From NCBI GenBank assembly GCA_038087015.1, contig JASBNA010000015.1, forward strand, positions 558,001-622,000: a DNA stretch of 64,000 bases, read 5' to 3'. This DNA is from Cerrena zonata (lineage: Eukaryota > Basidiomycota > Agaricomycetes > Polyporales > Cerrenaceae). Shown in pieces: positions 1 to 9,551 of the stretch; within the stretch, counting starts at the first letter, position 1, and every line of letters starts with the position of its first letter. The position numbers and the translations under genes are program-made. Under the pieces are notes generated by a model. It saw only the letters and a program-made list of their open reading frames with translations. It did no database searches and had not been told where the DNA came from.

Positions 1-909
1 AAGGATTTCTGGATAGACCCAAATAAATAAGACAATGGTAGCATAGTAGGCAAAGAAAGGAATCAATCCTTTGAAAGCAAGATCGGAATTATCTTTTGCG
101 GAAGCATCATCGTTAGTGGAAGCGGAAGTGGGGACATTTGTAGTATTAGAAGATTTTTCTAATAATTCATATTTCTTACTGACATTACCCATTGCAGTGA
201 TGATGTTGAAGTATAATGAACTGAGACCAACAACGATGTAAAACACTGAAGAATCAATGTCAACTGGATCATTAAAACCAAGAGAGGATAAATCTAATTG
301 GAATAATTTAGCGTGCCAGATTCCTGGTCCAAAAATCCCCGTGATTATATATAAAGTAACAATCATTAAAATACCTTCTACTGGGCCACTAAAAGAAGAT
401 AAGAATAAAGTATGAGTATGATATTCTTCCCAAGTTGAAGTATAAAAATTGCAAACTGAAGCAAATTGAGCAATCATCAAGTAACCAGAATAACCTAATT
501 GGAAAACCGAAGCAAAAACCAAGGTACCTAAAGTAGTATTTATGGCATCGATTGAATGATCGAACAATTCACCCAATGGACCACTTTGACCTGTTCTTCT
601 TGCATGACAACCATCACAACCATCAAAAGTTTGATACATGAACAAGCCAAACGCGTAGAAAAAATAGCACCAACGAGGAGAGTCTGAATTCAAGTATGGA
701 TCATAATAAAAGACAGCCACTAAATTGAAAAGAATAAACACTAATCCTAATAACGTGACCACGTTTGGGGCCATTGATAATGGGAAAATCTTAACAAATG
801 AATTCCACCATTTTTTCAAAATTATTTTAGAAATGAGCGAATGATCTTCTGAAGAATACTTATATTTCTTAAGATTCGGTAATTTATTTGTCGGAATGAA
901 AATACCCAT
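1..909 (-). CDS. CPT1/EPT1: Choline/ethanolamine phosphotransferase, C-terminus cut by window edge
   Basis: An integral membrane enzyme of the Kennedy pathway. It transfers phosphocholine or phosphoethanolamine from the CDP-alcohol to diacylglycerol, in the ER/Golgi. The ATG is at 909 and the frame stays open to base 1, so about 303 residues are present and the C-terminus is missing. The CDP-alcohol phosphotransferase signature is seen at about residues 95-120: DGCDGCHARR followed by GELFDHSID, which gives the metal-binding aspartates. Just downstream, TWEEYHTHTLFLSSFSGP is typical of the yeast CPT1/EPT1 family. Several hydrophobic segments fit a multi-pass protein. I cannot tell CPT1 from EPT1 from this part alone. 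The family assignment is secure. Confidence 0.93.
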   Translation of the reverse strand, partial: MGIFIPTNKLPNLKKYKYSSEDHSLISKIILKKWWNSFVKIFPLSMAPNVVTLLGLVFILFNLVAVFYYDPYLNSDSPRWCYFFYAFGLFMYQTFDGCDGCHARRTGQSGPLGELFDHSIDAINTTLGTLVFASVFQLGYSGYLMIAQFASVCNFYTSTWEEYHTHTLFLSSFSGPVEGILMIVTLYIITGIFGPGIWHAKLFQLDLSSLGFNDPVDIDSSVFYIVVGLSSLYFNIITAMGNVSKKYELLEKSSNTTNVPTSASTNDDASAKDNSDLAFKGLIPFFAYYATIVLFIWVYPEIL

Positions 910-1108
910 TTTCCTTTTACTAATTCTCTCTTCTTTCAAGTAATTATCCTTTTAATTATAAGAAAAGAAGTAATTGATATCTCATTGAAAATTTTAAAAC
1001 CAAATCCATGTGCGCACCCGTTGAATACAGCAAAAAACGATTCAAAATACAGTAAAATAGAAGGAGTATGTATTGTTTAGACAATAGAGAAAGTCACATG
1101 TATATACT

Positions 1109-1861
1109 TCAATAAGCTAGATTGGTACCATCGAAGTTGATGAATTTACCATTGATTTCATCGGTGGCTTTGTTAACGATTTTTAATACGCTAGTAGCAC
1201 TTTCTTCTGGAGTGATTGCAATTGATCTCAATGCTCCCCCAATTTGGGGATTTCTAGCATCGAATATGTCAAAAGTTTTAAGAGCAGTTTCGGTCAGAAC
1301 GGCTCCAGGGTGAATTGCCAAAACAATAAAACCTTCGGGCTGTAACTCAGAAGCTAAATTATAAACAGCAAAATTGAGAGCACATTTGGTTTGACCATAA
1401 GGATTAAAACTTGTTTTAATTGGAGCTTGGAAAGAACCGGCTAACGAAGAGATAATGGCGATTTTTTTAATATCACTCTTGATCAAGTATTTATATAGTT
1501 TCTGTAAAACCAAAATTGGACCAAGAGTGTTGACTTTATAGTGATTTAGCCATTCGTGTTCAGGAATTTCTAAAACTTTAGAAATAATGGTCCCCATAGC
1601 AGCGTTGGAAATGAAAATATCAATTTGACTAGTGAATGGTTGAATTTGATCATCCAAAGTATCAATTGACTTCGAGTCACCAACATCAACTTCAATTATA
1701 TGAATATTGGAATTTTGCTCTGCAAGTTTGAGTAAATCAACTGCTTTTGACTTATCACGAACAGTTGCAATAACTTTGTTATTGAGATTCTCAGCTAATG
1801 AATTCACAATTGCGAATCCAATTCCTCTGTTAGCACCAGTGATAAAGTAAGTAGTAGACAT
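1109..1861 (-). CDS. Short-chain dehydrogenase/reductase (SDR), NADP-type
   Basis: A 250-residue classical SDR oxidoreductase with unknown substrate. The nucleotide-binding motif TGANRGIG lies near residue 8. An NAA-like motif (SNAAMG) follows at about residue 85. The catalytic Ser is in IISSLAGS, and the Tyr/Lys pair is in YGQTK. The layout resembles the small single-domain ketoreductases related to fungal norsolorinic-acid ketoreductase and animal sniffer/carbonyl reductases. The start is the ATG at 1861, which leaves no N-terminal extension before the Rossmann fold. There is no sign of transfer or truncation. Its promoter, to the right, contains a five-copy near-palindromic repeat array (1948-2043), so it may be an inducible gene. 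Function beyond the SDR class is not inferable. Confidence 0.9.
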   Translation of the reverse strand: MSTTYFITGANRGIGFAIVNSLAENLNNKVIATVRDKSKAVDLLKLAEQNSNIHIIEVDVGDSKSIDTLDDQIQPFTSQIDIFISNAAMGTIISKVLEIPEHEWLNHYKVNTLGPILVLQKLYKYLIKSDIKKIAIISSLAGSFQAPIKTSFNPYGQTKCALNFAVYNLASELQPEGFIVLAIHPGAVLTETALKTFDIFDARNPQIGGALRSIAITPEESATSVLKIVNKATDEINGKFINFDGTNLAY

Positions 1862-1947
1862 TGTTGTTTAGTGATTTGAATCTGCATTTCCATTAGCATT
1901 CGCCCATTTATATAGTCTGTAATTTGCATCCATTCAGTATCGCATTT

Positions 1948-2043
1948 GGTGAATCACATAACTTCATTGGAGATTCACCAATTGCTGAAGGTGATTCACC
2001 AATTGCTGAAGGTGATTCACCAAGCTACTGAAGGTGATTCACC
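1948..2043. promoter_or_regulatory. Array of five near-palindromic 11-mers with 21-bp spacing
   Basis: The 11-mer GGTGATTCACC, an odd-length palindrome, occurs exactly at 1990-2000, 2011-2021 and 2033-2043. Variants sit at 1948-1957 (GGTGAATCAC) and 1969-1979 (GGAGATTCACC). Start-to-start distances are 21, 21, 21 and 22 bp, about two helical turns. Spacer sequence differs between some copies while the core stays. The array lies roughly 90 to 180 bp upstream of the SDR start codon at 1861. The TGATTCA core is one base from the Gcn4/AP-1 type site TGACTCA. An operator role is inference. Confidence 0.6.
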
Positions 2044-2868
2044 TATTTAACTGAGAGAGAATTTCCTATTTAACTGAATGGGCTGCACATTTTAACTAAA
2101 GGATCGTTGGTGGTCCATGAAGGCTGAAAGAATCAAGACCGGATTTGTGTCTCGCAGTAAGCCTACCTAATATAAGATGGACTAGCCTATTATACAATGT
2201 CAGTATAGGATACATTGGCTACATTCACTAGTACGATATACATAGGACATGTCTACACATACATATCATAATCCTACGCTACACCGATTCACGTATCATA
2301 CGTCCTACGATACACCGATACAAATATCATACGTCCTACAATGAAGACTTTATACCTGCTAAAAATAAAACCTCCGTGACTAGGATCATCAACACTATCA
2401 TCAACACCACCACCACTACCACCATCACTATCACCGCTACTATCACCGCTACTATCACCACCACTATCACTATCAACGTCAACATCAAAGCCACTAGTGT
2501 CAAGGATACATGACTAATTCGAGAATTAGTACCCCAAAGTCGGCCAGTACGGCGGAAGCGAATGCTCGCCAATACAAAAACTGAATGATCCTGCCGCAAT
2601 ACAACCAAGACATAAGACCATTTAAACAATAGAATAAGAGACTATACTTCTTATATGACGTCTTGGTCGGCATAACCTTGTGTGATTGGTCAAGGAATTC
2701 ACTTTTCGTATTTAGGTTAATCTTATCTGATATTTTCCAGCCTTTCGAGAACCGTTCCTGATTTTACGAGAAATGTATAAATAGTTGGGGTAATCCTTAG
2801 ATTATTTTACTTATTTTAGTTATTTTAATTAATTTAATTATAATTAAACTAGTTATTAGTTACTCAAC
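2044..2868. other. Intergenic region with short direct repeats and an ATC/ACC-rich tract
   Basis: About 0.8 kb between the SDR promoter array and the stomatin-like gene. It holds a 13-bp direct repeat (CCTATTTAACTGA near 2042 and 2069), a 15-bp direct repeat (TATCATACGTCCTAC near 2294 and 2326) and a degenerate ATC/ACC/ACT trinucleotide tract at about 2384-2489. The tract produces a valine- and isoleucine-rich open frame on the minus strand, which I do not accept as a gene. The last 150 bp are very AT-rich and contain the promoter of the downstream gene. Nothing else is seen. Confidence 0.6.
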
Positions 2869-3915
2869 ATGTCCGCTGGCGAAGAAATTGATCAAGCGAA
2901 TTATAAAAAACAATTAGAACGCACCCAATCTAGTGACTCGGATGCGATTAAAAAGGAGCCTCCATTAAAGACCGATCCTAGGTTTGTTTCACAAAATTTT
3001 GCTCAGACGTATCCAGTTCCTCATGCAAACACTTATCAAAAGATATTAGAATCGTGTGGGAAGTTTTTCGGTGGTTGGGGTACTTTCTGTTGTCTTTGTT
3101 CGAATCCATATAAAGAAGTTAGAGAAGGTGATGTTGGTTTAGTCTTAACTTTTGGTAAATTGAGTAAGTGTTTAGAACCTGGTCTTAATTATGTTAACAC
3201 TTGGTCTGAACAATTGATTAAAGTTAATATCAAAACAAATATCAGAGAAATACCCGCACAATCATGTTATACTCGAGATAATGTTAGTGTTGTTATAACT
3301 AGTGTGGCATATTATAATATTATTGATCCTCAAAAGGCGATTTTCTCAATCGATGATATTCATTCTGCGGTTATTGAAAGAACTCAAACCACTTTAAGAG
3401 ATGTTATTGGTAATCGTATTTTACAAGATGTTTTAGAAAAAAGAGAAGAAATTGCTGAATCAATTGAACAGATCATTTCTAAAACTGCCTTTGATTGGGG
3501 GGTTAATATCGAATCTATCTTAATTAAAGATTTACAATTGCCCCAATCAGTTCAACAATCGCTTTCTAAAGCTTCGGAATCAAAACGTATTGGTGAAGCT
3601 AAAATCATTATGGCTAAGGCTGAAACCGATGCTGCAAGACAAATGAGAAAGGCTTCCGACATCTTGTCGTCTCCAGCCGCTCTTCAAATTAGATACTTGG
3701 ATGCTCTTCAAAATATGTCTAAAAATCCCGGTACTAGGGTTATTTTTATGCCTTCTTCTGATGCAATTGAAAAAATTGCTCATGCTCCAACTGCAAATCA
3801 TCAACAACAACCTCTCGAACCCATCTCTGAAAATTCTACCGGTAGAACTGATATTAACCAATCAAGAGAAATCACTAATACCATGGCTCTTCAGGAAGCT
3901 TTAAGAGATGACTAG
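2869..3915 (+). CDS. SLP3: Stomatin-like SPFH/band-7 membrane protein
   Basis: A 348-residue stomatin-family protein. Such proteins form oligomeric scaffolds on the inner face of the plasma membrane or other membranes and organise lipid and protein domains. A short hydrophobic, cysteine-rich hairpin (GGWGTFCCLC) near residues 68-77 is followed by the SPFH domain at about residues 80-250. Conserved stretches include REGDVGLVLTFGK and the long helical part ending in KAETDAARQMRKASDILSSP. The C-terminal 50 residues are polar and variable. The ATG at 2869 follows an AT-rich leader. The best match in CUG-clade yeasts is the plasma-membrane type (Slp3-like) rather than the mitochondrial Slp2 type, because no mitochondrial presequence is seen. 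A decayed partial copy of the 3' end follows it. Confidence 0.85.
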   Translation: MSAGEEIDQANYKKQLERTQSSDSDAIKKEPPLKTDPRFVSQNFAQTYPVPHANTYQKILESCGKFFGGWGTFCCLCSNPYKEVREGDVGLVLTFGKLSKCLEPGLNYVNTWSEQLIKVNIKTNIREIPAQSCYTRDNVSVVITSVAYYNIIDPQKAIFSIDDIHSAVIERTQTTLRDVIGNRILQDVLEKREEIAESIEQIISKTAFDWGVNIESILIKDLQLPQSVQQSLSKASESKRIGEAKIIMAKAETDAARQMRKASDILSSPAALQIRYLDALQNMSKNPGTRVIFMPSSDAIEKIAHAPTANHQQQPLEPISENSTGRTDINQSREITNTMALQEALRDD

Positions 3916-4421
3916 TGTATATTCGTATAAATTGTCAAATCCATTTAGTTTTATGTACTTATTCTCCTTCGGTCCGCATTCCCGACCGAGCTGGTTCTTG
4001 TATGAATTCCTCTTGTAAAATCCTGGCTTATCATCCGTCGTTTACCCTCGTATACAACATCTTGCTCCAACAGCAAATCCTCCTGAACAAACGTCTACCG
4101 TAGAGAGATTAGTAATACTATGGCCTAAACCTCTATTACGACTAGTGTATAAATTTTTAAATCGGGTTTCTATTCAGATCCGGTCCGAAGACCCGACCGA
4201 CCTGTTCTCGAAATGCTCTCGTTCAATGCTTCAAGGCTAACCGTTCTTCTAAACATTCTTTTGTTTACCCTTGTATACATTATCGGATGTTTGATCAGTA
4301 ATTAAAGAATTGCAGCAATTTATTGTTTTGCTTCAAAAAAAAAAAAAAATTCGTTCTTCTATAAATACTTAAGCACTTGCTTTTCCCTTGAATGGTCCAG
4401 TTTTATGATAAGGGCTAAGTT
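3916..4421. pseudogene. Decayed duplicate of the stomatin-like gene's 3' end, plus promoter of first MFS copy
   Basis: Sequence at about 4063-4290 repeats the end of the stomatin-like gene and its 3' UTR (about 3780-4060). The shared landmarks occur in the same order: TGCTCCAAC-GCAAATC, then AATAC-ATGGC, then ACTAGTGTATA around the stop codon, then a CGGTCCG-CCCGACCGA block and GTTTACCCT-GTATACA. The spacing shrinks from about 283 to 223 bp through small deletions, and the copy has no usable frame. The last 130 bp before 4422 align with the promoter of the second MFS gene and share TACTTAAGCACTTG. Confidence 0.6.
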
Positions 4422-6068
4422 ATGATATTGAAAAGATTGGTCAGGGATAGTACGTTAGGAAGAATCATATACAAAACTACTCAACACCTGTTTTTCTCGT
4501 ATCCTGAAGAAGATCCAAATTATTCGGTACCAGAAAAATACCTACCAACTTCGTGCTCACTGTCTAACTCTACAATTGCCAATAACCATGATGCAATAGG
4601 CAATGATGATGAAAAACTAGATAATTCCCCGGTAACTTACAAGTATATTACTACTTGGGACTCCGATAATGATCCTGAAAATCCTTATAATTGGACTGTA
4701 AGCGAAAAGGCAGTAGTCAGTATTTTAATTGGGTTTAATACTATTTGCCAATACCTTGCTGCTTCAATTTTCACTCCAATTGCTGCTGATTTGAAAGAAG
4801 AGTTTGGTGTTACCACCGTTCAATCTTCGTTGCCACTAAGTTTATTCGTTGTTGGTTATGGTATTGGACCAATGATTTCGAGCCCTCTCACGGAAATTTC
4901 TAAAATTGGTAGATCTTCTATTTATACACTTAATTTATTAATGAGCTTTCCTACTTAGCTTTCCCTTTAGCGTTTGCGAATAACTTTGCGGTGATTTGTG
5001 TCTTTAGGTTCTTAACTGGTTTATTTTGTGCTGCAACTGCTTTAGGTGGTGCTAGTTACAATGATATCTTATCAAATCATGCCTATATTGGTCCAAGGTA
5101 TTTGGGGTGCTGCGCTGTGGTTCAGTATCTCAGTTGGTCCAGTTATTGGTTCGGCTGATTACAGTTAGATGTGGTTGGCAATGGGTTTTCAAATTTCTAT
5201 TAATTCTAAATGGTGCTTCCTTTTTAATTATTGGTTTCTTATTACCAGGAAACTAGTGAAAGAACCTTACTTTCTCGTAAAGCTGAAAGGCTTCGTATTA
5301 GAACTGGTAATAAAGAAATTACTAGCCATGGTGATATTGAGTATAAAAGTATCCACATTAACCAATTTTTATTCGAAACTTTAATCAGACCTTTCGAAGT
5401 CTCTATTGTTGAACCAGTTTGCATTTTAATCAACGTCTATATAACTTTAATTTATGCAGGTTGTTTATTTATGGTTTGAGGCTTTCCCCATAGTTTTCAT
5501 TCAAATGCGTGGTTGGTCAACCGTCTTGATGGGTGCAGCCTTCTTACCCATTTTCATTGGTTCTTTAATATCAACTGCTTATTTTTTGGTTGTATTGAAT
5601 TATCATTTGAAAAAAAGAAGGAAAAGGGATGGTGTCATTTACCCAGAAACTTATATCCATCCAAGTATTGCCTTCGTGGGAGCAATATTTATGCCCTTGG
5701 GTATATTCCTTTTTGGTTGGACAAGCAAAGCTTCAATTCATTGGTTTCCTTCAATGGTGGGTGCTGCATGCTTTGGGTTTTCAGCCTATATGGGTTTTCA
5801 GACTTTAATGTCTTACTTAAGTCATTCTTTCAAAAGATACGTTGCTTCGGTTATGGCTGCAAATAACTTTTTCCGTTCATTAATTGGTGGCTTGATCTGT
5901 TTAAGTGCTCATCCCCTTTATAATAATTTGAGTGCAAATAGTCCAAACTACCCCGTTGGTTGGGGTAGTACAATTCTTGGTTTTATTGCAATCCTATTAT
6001 CTTTGATCCCCTTGATTTTTTATTTCAACGGTCCTAAACTTAGAGCTAGATCTAAATTCGCTAATTAG
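4422..6068 (+). pseudogene. MFS drug:H+ antiporter (DHA1), upstream tandem copy with frameshifts
   Basis: A near-identical tandem copy of the intact transporter at 6623-8251. The first 178 codons (4422-4958) and the last 205 (5454-6068) read cleanly and in the same frame. Between them, alignment to the intact copy shows net extra bases: two around 4946-4963, one at 5093-5094, one at 5155, one at 5248-5249 and one at 5459-5460. The six extra bases restore the frame at the end. As written, translation stops at 4958. All changes are insertions in an otherwise highly conserved 500-bp stretch. This could be a young pseudogene, or sequencing error as suspected for other genes here. The 3' two-thirds are more alike between copies than the 5' end, which suggests gene conversion. 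Confidence 0.8.
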
Positions 6069-6622
6069 TCTTTGTTCACAGATTCATATTAATATATAAA
6101 AACTAGATCCAGTATCATCATCAGATGAACAGTGTATATTCTTATAATTCATATAATTCATATAATTCATCTAATTCATATATTCATACAATTCAGATAA
6201 TTCATCTAATTCGTATAAATTGTCTTTATGTGATTTTTTTTCTTGTCAATTTTCTTATATGTTATAACCTCCGGTGGGTCGTTCCCCTTTGGGCTTATTT
6301 CCTGTTCGGACTCGTTCCGCTTTGGGCTTATTTCCTGTTCGGACTCGTTCCGCTTTGGGCTTATGTCCTTTTGGTCTCTTTCTGTGCGTATATCCGACTC
6401 CATTGGTTTATTGGGGCCTTTCTCGTTTACAGTCTATGGTTCAAATCCATTTACATTCGATTATAGTGTCCAATGGGTTCTTCTAAATGTCGGTAGCTGA
6501 TTATTAATCGTAGAATTGCAATAAATCACTGTTTTCACCTTTTTTTTTCTTGCTCTTCTCAAGACTACTTAAGCACTTGTATTTCCTGCTTTGACTTGGT
6601 TCTCTAGTTCAAGGGCCAAGTT
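6069..6622. repeat. Intergenic spacer with two minisatellites between the MFS copies
   Basis: It holds a degenerate 9-10 bp repeat rich in ATAATTCAT at about 6138-6211. A 33-bp repeat follows, with two full copies at 6287-6319 and 6320-6352 and part of a third to about 6368; its landmarks are CTTTGGGCTTAT and TTCGGACTCGTTCCG. These create false short open frames on both strands. The last 130 bp align with the promoter of the first MFS copy, including TACTTAAGCACTTG, so the duplication carried its promoter. Bases 6096-6120 resemble a piece of the gene that follows the second copy (see findings). Confidence 0.75.
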
Positions 6623-8251
6623 ATGATATTGAAAAGGTTGGTTAGAGATAGTACTTTAGGAAGAATCATCTATAAAGCCACCAAGCACCTGTTTTTCTCG
6701 TATCCAGAAGAAGATCCCGATTATTTAGTACCGGAAAAATATTTCATAACTTTGAATCATCTGTCTAATTCTACTATTGGAAGTAATGATGATGAAAAAT
6801 TAGAGAAAGACCCCATAGATAAAACTTATAAGTATATTACTACTTGGGATTCTGATAATGATCCTGAAAATCCTTATAATTGGACATTATCTGAAAAGGC
6901 AGTGGTTAGTATTTTAATTGGATTTAATACTATTATTCAATACCTTGCTGCTTCAATTTTCACTCCAATTGCTGCTGATTTGAAAGAAGAGTTTGGCGTT
7001 ACCCCCGTTCAATCTTCGTTGCCATTAAGTTTATTCGTTATTGGTTATGGTATTGGACCAATGATTTCAAGCCCTCTCACAGAAATTTCTAAAATAGGTA
7101 GATCTTCTATTTATACCATTAATTTATTAATGAGTTTCATACTTAGTTTTCCTTTAGCGTTTGCGAATAACTTTGCGGTGATTTGTGTCTTTAGGTTTTT
7201 AACTGGTTTATTTTGTGCTGCAACTGCTTTAGGTGGTGCTAGTTATAATGATATTTTATTAAATCATGCCTATATTGGTCAAGGTATTTGGGGTGCTGCG
7301 CTGTGGTTCAGTATTGCAGTTGGTCCAGTTATTGGTTCGGTGATTACAGTTAGATGTGGTTGGCAATGGGTTTTCAAATTTTTATTAATTTTAAATGGTG
7401 CTTCCTTTTTAATCATTGGTTTTTTATTACCAGAAACTAGTCAAAGAACCCTACTTTCTCGTAAAGCTGAAAGGCTTCGTATTAGAACTGGTAATAAAGA
7501 AATTACTAGCCATGGTGATATTGAATATAAAAGTATCCACATTAACCAATTCTTATTCGAAACTTTAATTAGACCTTTCGAAGTTTCCATTGTTGAACCA
7601 GTTTGCATTTTAATCAACGTCTATATAACTCTTATTTATGCAGTTGTTTATTTATGGTTTGAGGCTTTCCCCATAGTTTTCATTCAAATGCGTGGTTGGT
7701 CAACCGTCTTGATGGGTGCAGCCTTCTTACCCATTTTCATTGGTTCTTTAATATCAACTGCTTATTTTTTGGTTGTATTGAATTATCATTTGAAAAAAAG
7801 AAGGAAAAGAGATGGTGTCATTTACCCAGAAGTTTACATCCATCCAAGTATTGCCTTCGTAGGGGCAATGTTTATGCCCTTGGGTATATTCCTTTTTGGT
7901 TGGACAAGTAAAGCATCAATTCATTGGTTCCCGTCAATGCTTGGTGCTGCATGCTTTGGTTTTTCAGCCTATATGGGTTTTCAGACTTTAATGTCTTACT
8001 TAAGTCATTCTTTCAAAAGATACGTTGCTTCAGTCATGGCTGCTAATAACTTTTTCCGTTCTTTAATTGGTGGCTTGATTTGCTTGAGTGCTCATCCCCT
8101 TTATAATAACTTGAGTGCAAATAGTCCAAACTACCCCGTTGGTTGGGGTAGTACAATTCTTGGATTCATTGCAATTTTGTTAGCTTTGATCCCTTTAATT
8201 TTTTATTTCAACGGTCCTAAACTCAGAGCTCGTTCTAAATTTGCTAATTAA
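6623..8251 (+). CDS. MFS multidrug transporter of the DHA1 (FLR1/MDR1-like) family, intact copy
   Basis: A 542-residue major-facilitator protein with a cytosolic N-terminus of about 95 residues and 12 predicted membrane segments. The pre-TM1 motif WDSDNDPENPYNW is typical of fungal DHA1 drug:proton antiporters of the FLR1/MDR1 clan, which act in the plasma membrane. An antiporter-type motif C is seen as AVGPVIGSV near residue 235, and GFLLPETSQRTLL marks the end of the N-terminal half and the central loop. The ATG at 6623 is shared with the upstream copy (same first 17 residues). The gene converges with the NSRP1-like gene, only 35 bp away. The substrate is unknown. Confidence 0.9.
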   Translation: MILKRLVRDSTLGRIIYKATKHLFFSYPEEDPDYLVPEKYFITLNHLSNSTIGSNDDEKLEKDPIDKTYKYITTWDSDNDPENPYNWTLSEKAVVSILIGFNTIIQYLAASIFTPIAADLKEEFGVTPVQSSLPLSLFVIGYGIGPMISSPLTEISKIGRSSIYTINLLMSFILSFPLAFANNFAVICVFRFLTGLFCAATALGGASYNDILLNHAYIGQGIWGAALWFSIAVGPVIGSVITVRCGWQWVFKFLLILNGASFLIIGFLLPETSQRTLLSRKAERLRIRTGNKEITSHGDIEYKSIHINQFLFETLIRPFEVSIVEPVCILINVYITLIYAVVYLWFEAFPIVFIQMRGWSTVLMGAAFLPIFIGSLISTAYFLVVLNYHLKKRRKRDGVIYPEVYIHPSIAFVGAMFMPLGIFLFGWTSKASIHWFPSMLGAACFGFSAYMGFQTLMSYLSHSFKRYVASVMAANNFFRSLIGGLICLSAHPLYNNLSANSPNYPVGWGSTILGFIAILLALIPLIFYFNGPKLRARSKFAN

Positions 8252-8286
8252 TCTTTGTTCATAGTTTCAATTTAATATATTCTTAT

Positions 8287-9039
8287 TCATTTATATTCGG
8301 ACTCTGATTGCTTGCGTCTTTGCCAATATCTTTTCTTGTAGTCTTTTAGGTTTGATTCGGTGATTTTACTCTCACATAACTCCTTTAGTCTATTTAAAAG
8401 TTGAGTTTGTGGATCCTGAAACTTTGTAAAACGCTTCTTCACCTTTCCAGCAATTGGCTTTGTTCCAGTTGAAGCAGTTTCTACTTCTGTATTCAATATC
8501 TCCTCGTTGGTTGACTCCGGATCCTCCTCGTTACTACTACCACCTCTACGGTTTAACAAGTTTGCATAAAAACTCGATCCAGTATCATTATCTTCCTTTT
8601 CTTCCACGCTATGGATCTGATCTTTTTGCAATTTATACTCGGCACTTTCAAAAACTTCCAAGTCAGAATTGGTTTCCACCATGGCCCTCACTCGTTCATC
8701 TTGCAATTTTGATTTCTGTTTTATATAATCAGATTCCCTCTGCTTCTTCGCTTCCAAAAGCTTCTTTATATATTTGGATCCGGTTTGCGTCTTATTCTTT
8801 GATTTATCATCTTCCCCTTCAGGTTCATCAAACTCAAGTGGATCCCCTTTCACTTCTTGAAGCTGCTCGTTGATTTTTTGTCTTTTCGCTTGAATAGACT
8901 TGGCGAAATCTTCCTCTTCTGAATCCTCTTCTGAATCTATTTCCTCCTTTCCTTGTCTTTGAAATGCATTTTGGGGCTTTCTGTCCTCTGGTCTTCTCGA
9001 AACGCTAGTTTCGTTTCTGCGTTTCAATTTGAACCCCAT
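8287..9039 (-). CDS. NSRP1-type nuclear speckle splicing regulator homologue
   Basis: A 250-residue, highly charged protein. Residues of about 88-150 (YIKKLLEAKKQRESDY ... ERVRAMVETNSDLEVFESAEYK) match the conserved N-terminal domain of nuclear speckle splicing regulatory protein 1 (CCDC55, DUF2040), where this region forms a coiled coil. The acidic stretch DSEEDSEEEDF near residue 40 and the basic tail KKRYWQRRKQ near the C-terminus are also family features. It probably acts in pre-mRNA splicing in the nucleus; this rests on family knowledge, not on anything specific here. The ATG at 9039 gives an N-terminus MGFKLKRRN that fits a nuclear protein. Residues near its middle have a short DNA match in the spacer between the MFS copies. 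Confidence 0.75.
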   Translation of the reverse strand: MGFKLKRRNETSVSRRPEDRKPQNAFQRQGKEEIDSEEDSEEEDFAKSIQAKRQKINEQLQEVKGDPLEFDEPEGEDDKSKNKTQTGSKYIKKLLEAKKQRESDYIKQKSKLQDERVRAMVETNSDLEVFESAEYKLQKDQIHSVEEKEDNDTGSSFYANLLNRRGGSSNEEDPESTNEEILNTEVETASTGTKPIAGKVKKRFTKFQDPQTQLLNRLKELCESKITESNLKDYKKRYWQRRKQSESEYK

Positions 9040-9551
9040 CTCGATTATTTAGGTCTTGATTATTTCCACGGGCTTCAATGAACACGCCTTGTTTAGAGGT
9101 CTCGTTAATTACAGTATATTTATCAAAACAAATATCCAATATTCTATTAAAAGGTCTTCTTAGGCATTCTGATAGCGCACTTACATTTTTTTCTCCTTCG
9201 TTTAGTTGGAAAAAACTAAACGGAAGAAAAAAAAAAGATTGTTCGAATCATGCTAACAATTTCGACAACGGACATTTCTATATACCATTGACAGGTTTTC
9301 AGTATATGATCAAAAGCTCATTTGGTTCAAGATAAGTCTGCTTGATACATAGAATACTCCTATAACTTTTTTTTCAATATTTAAGTGGGTTCTTATAGGA
9401 GTCTTTTTAAAAAACAATTTCTTTCAAGTTGTATATCTTTCAGGTATATCTGTGAAAGTTGGCTGTTACTAGCTAGAAAACATCACAGACTACAACGACA
9501 CCGCATTCATTAGCTTGTGAAGACTGCAATATACGGAAAAGAGGGCCAACG
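9040..9551. other. Divergent promoter region, NSRP1-like / SCD5
   Basis: About 510 bp between two divergently transcribed genes. It contains A- and T-runs (for example near 9230 and 9367) and a short open frame at 9078-9335 that I consider accidental. No RNA gene or repeat is recognised. Confidence 0.5.

Noticed and set aside
2336..2629. Minus-strand 97-codon frame rich in Val and Ile
   Set aside because: It is the translation of an ATC/ACC/ACT repeat tract and has no family feature.
5169..5479. Short plus-strand frames within the first MFS copy
   Set aside because: They are pieces of the same transporter read in shifted frames, not separate genes.
6206..6403. Minus-strand frame with repeated ESEQEISPKRN units
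   Set aside because: The repeat comes from the 33-bp minisatellite; the unit length is divisible by three, so a frame stays open by chance.
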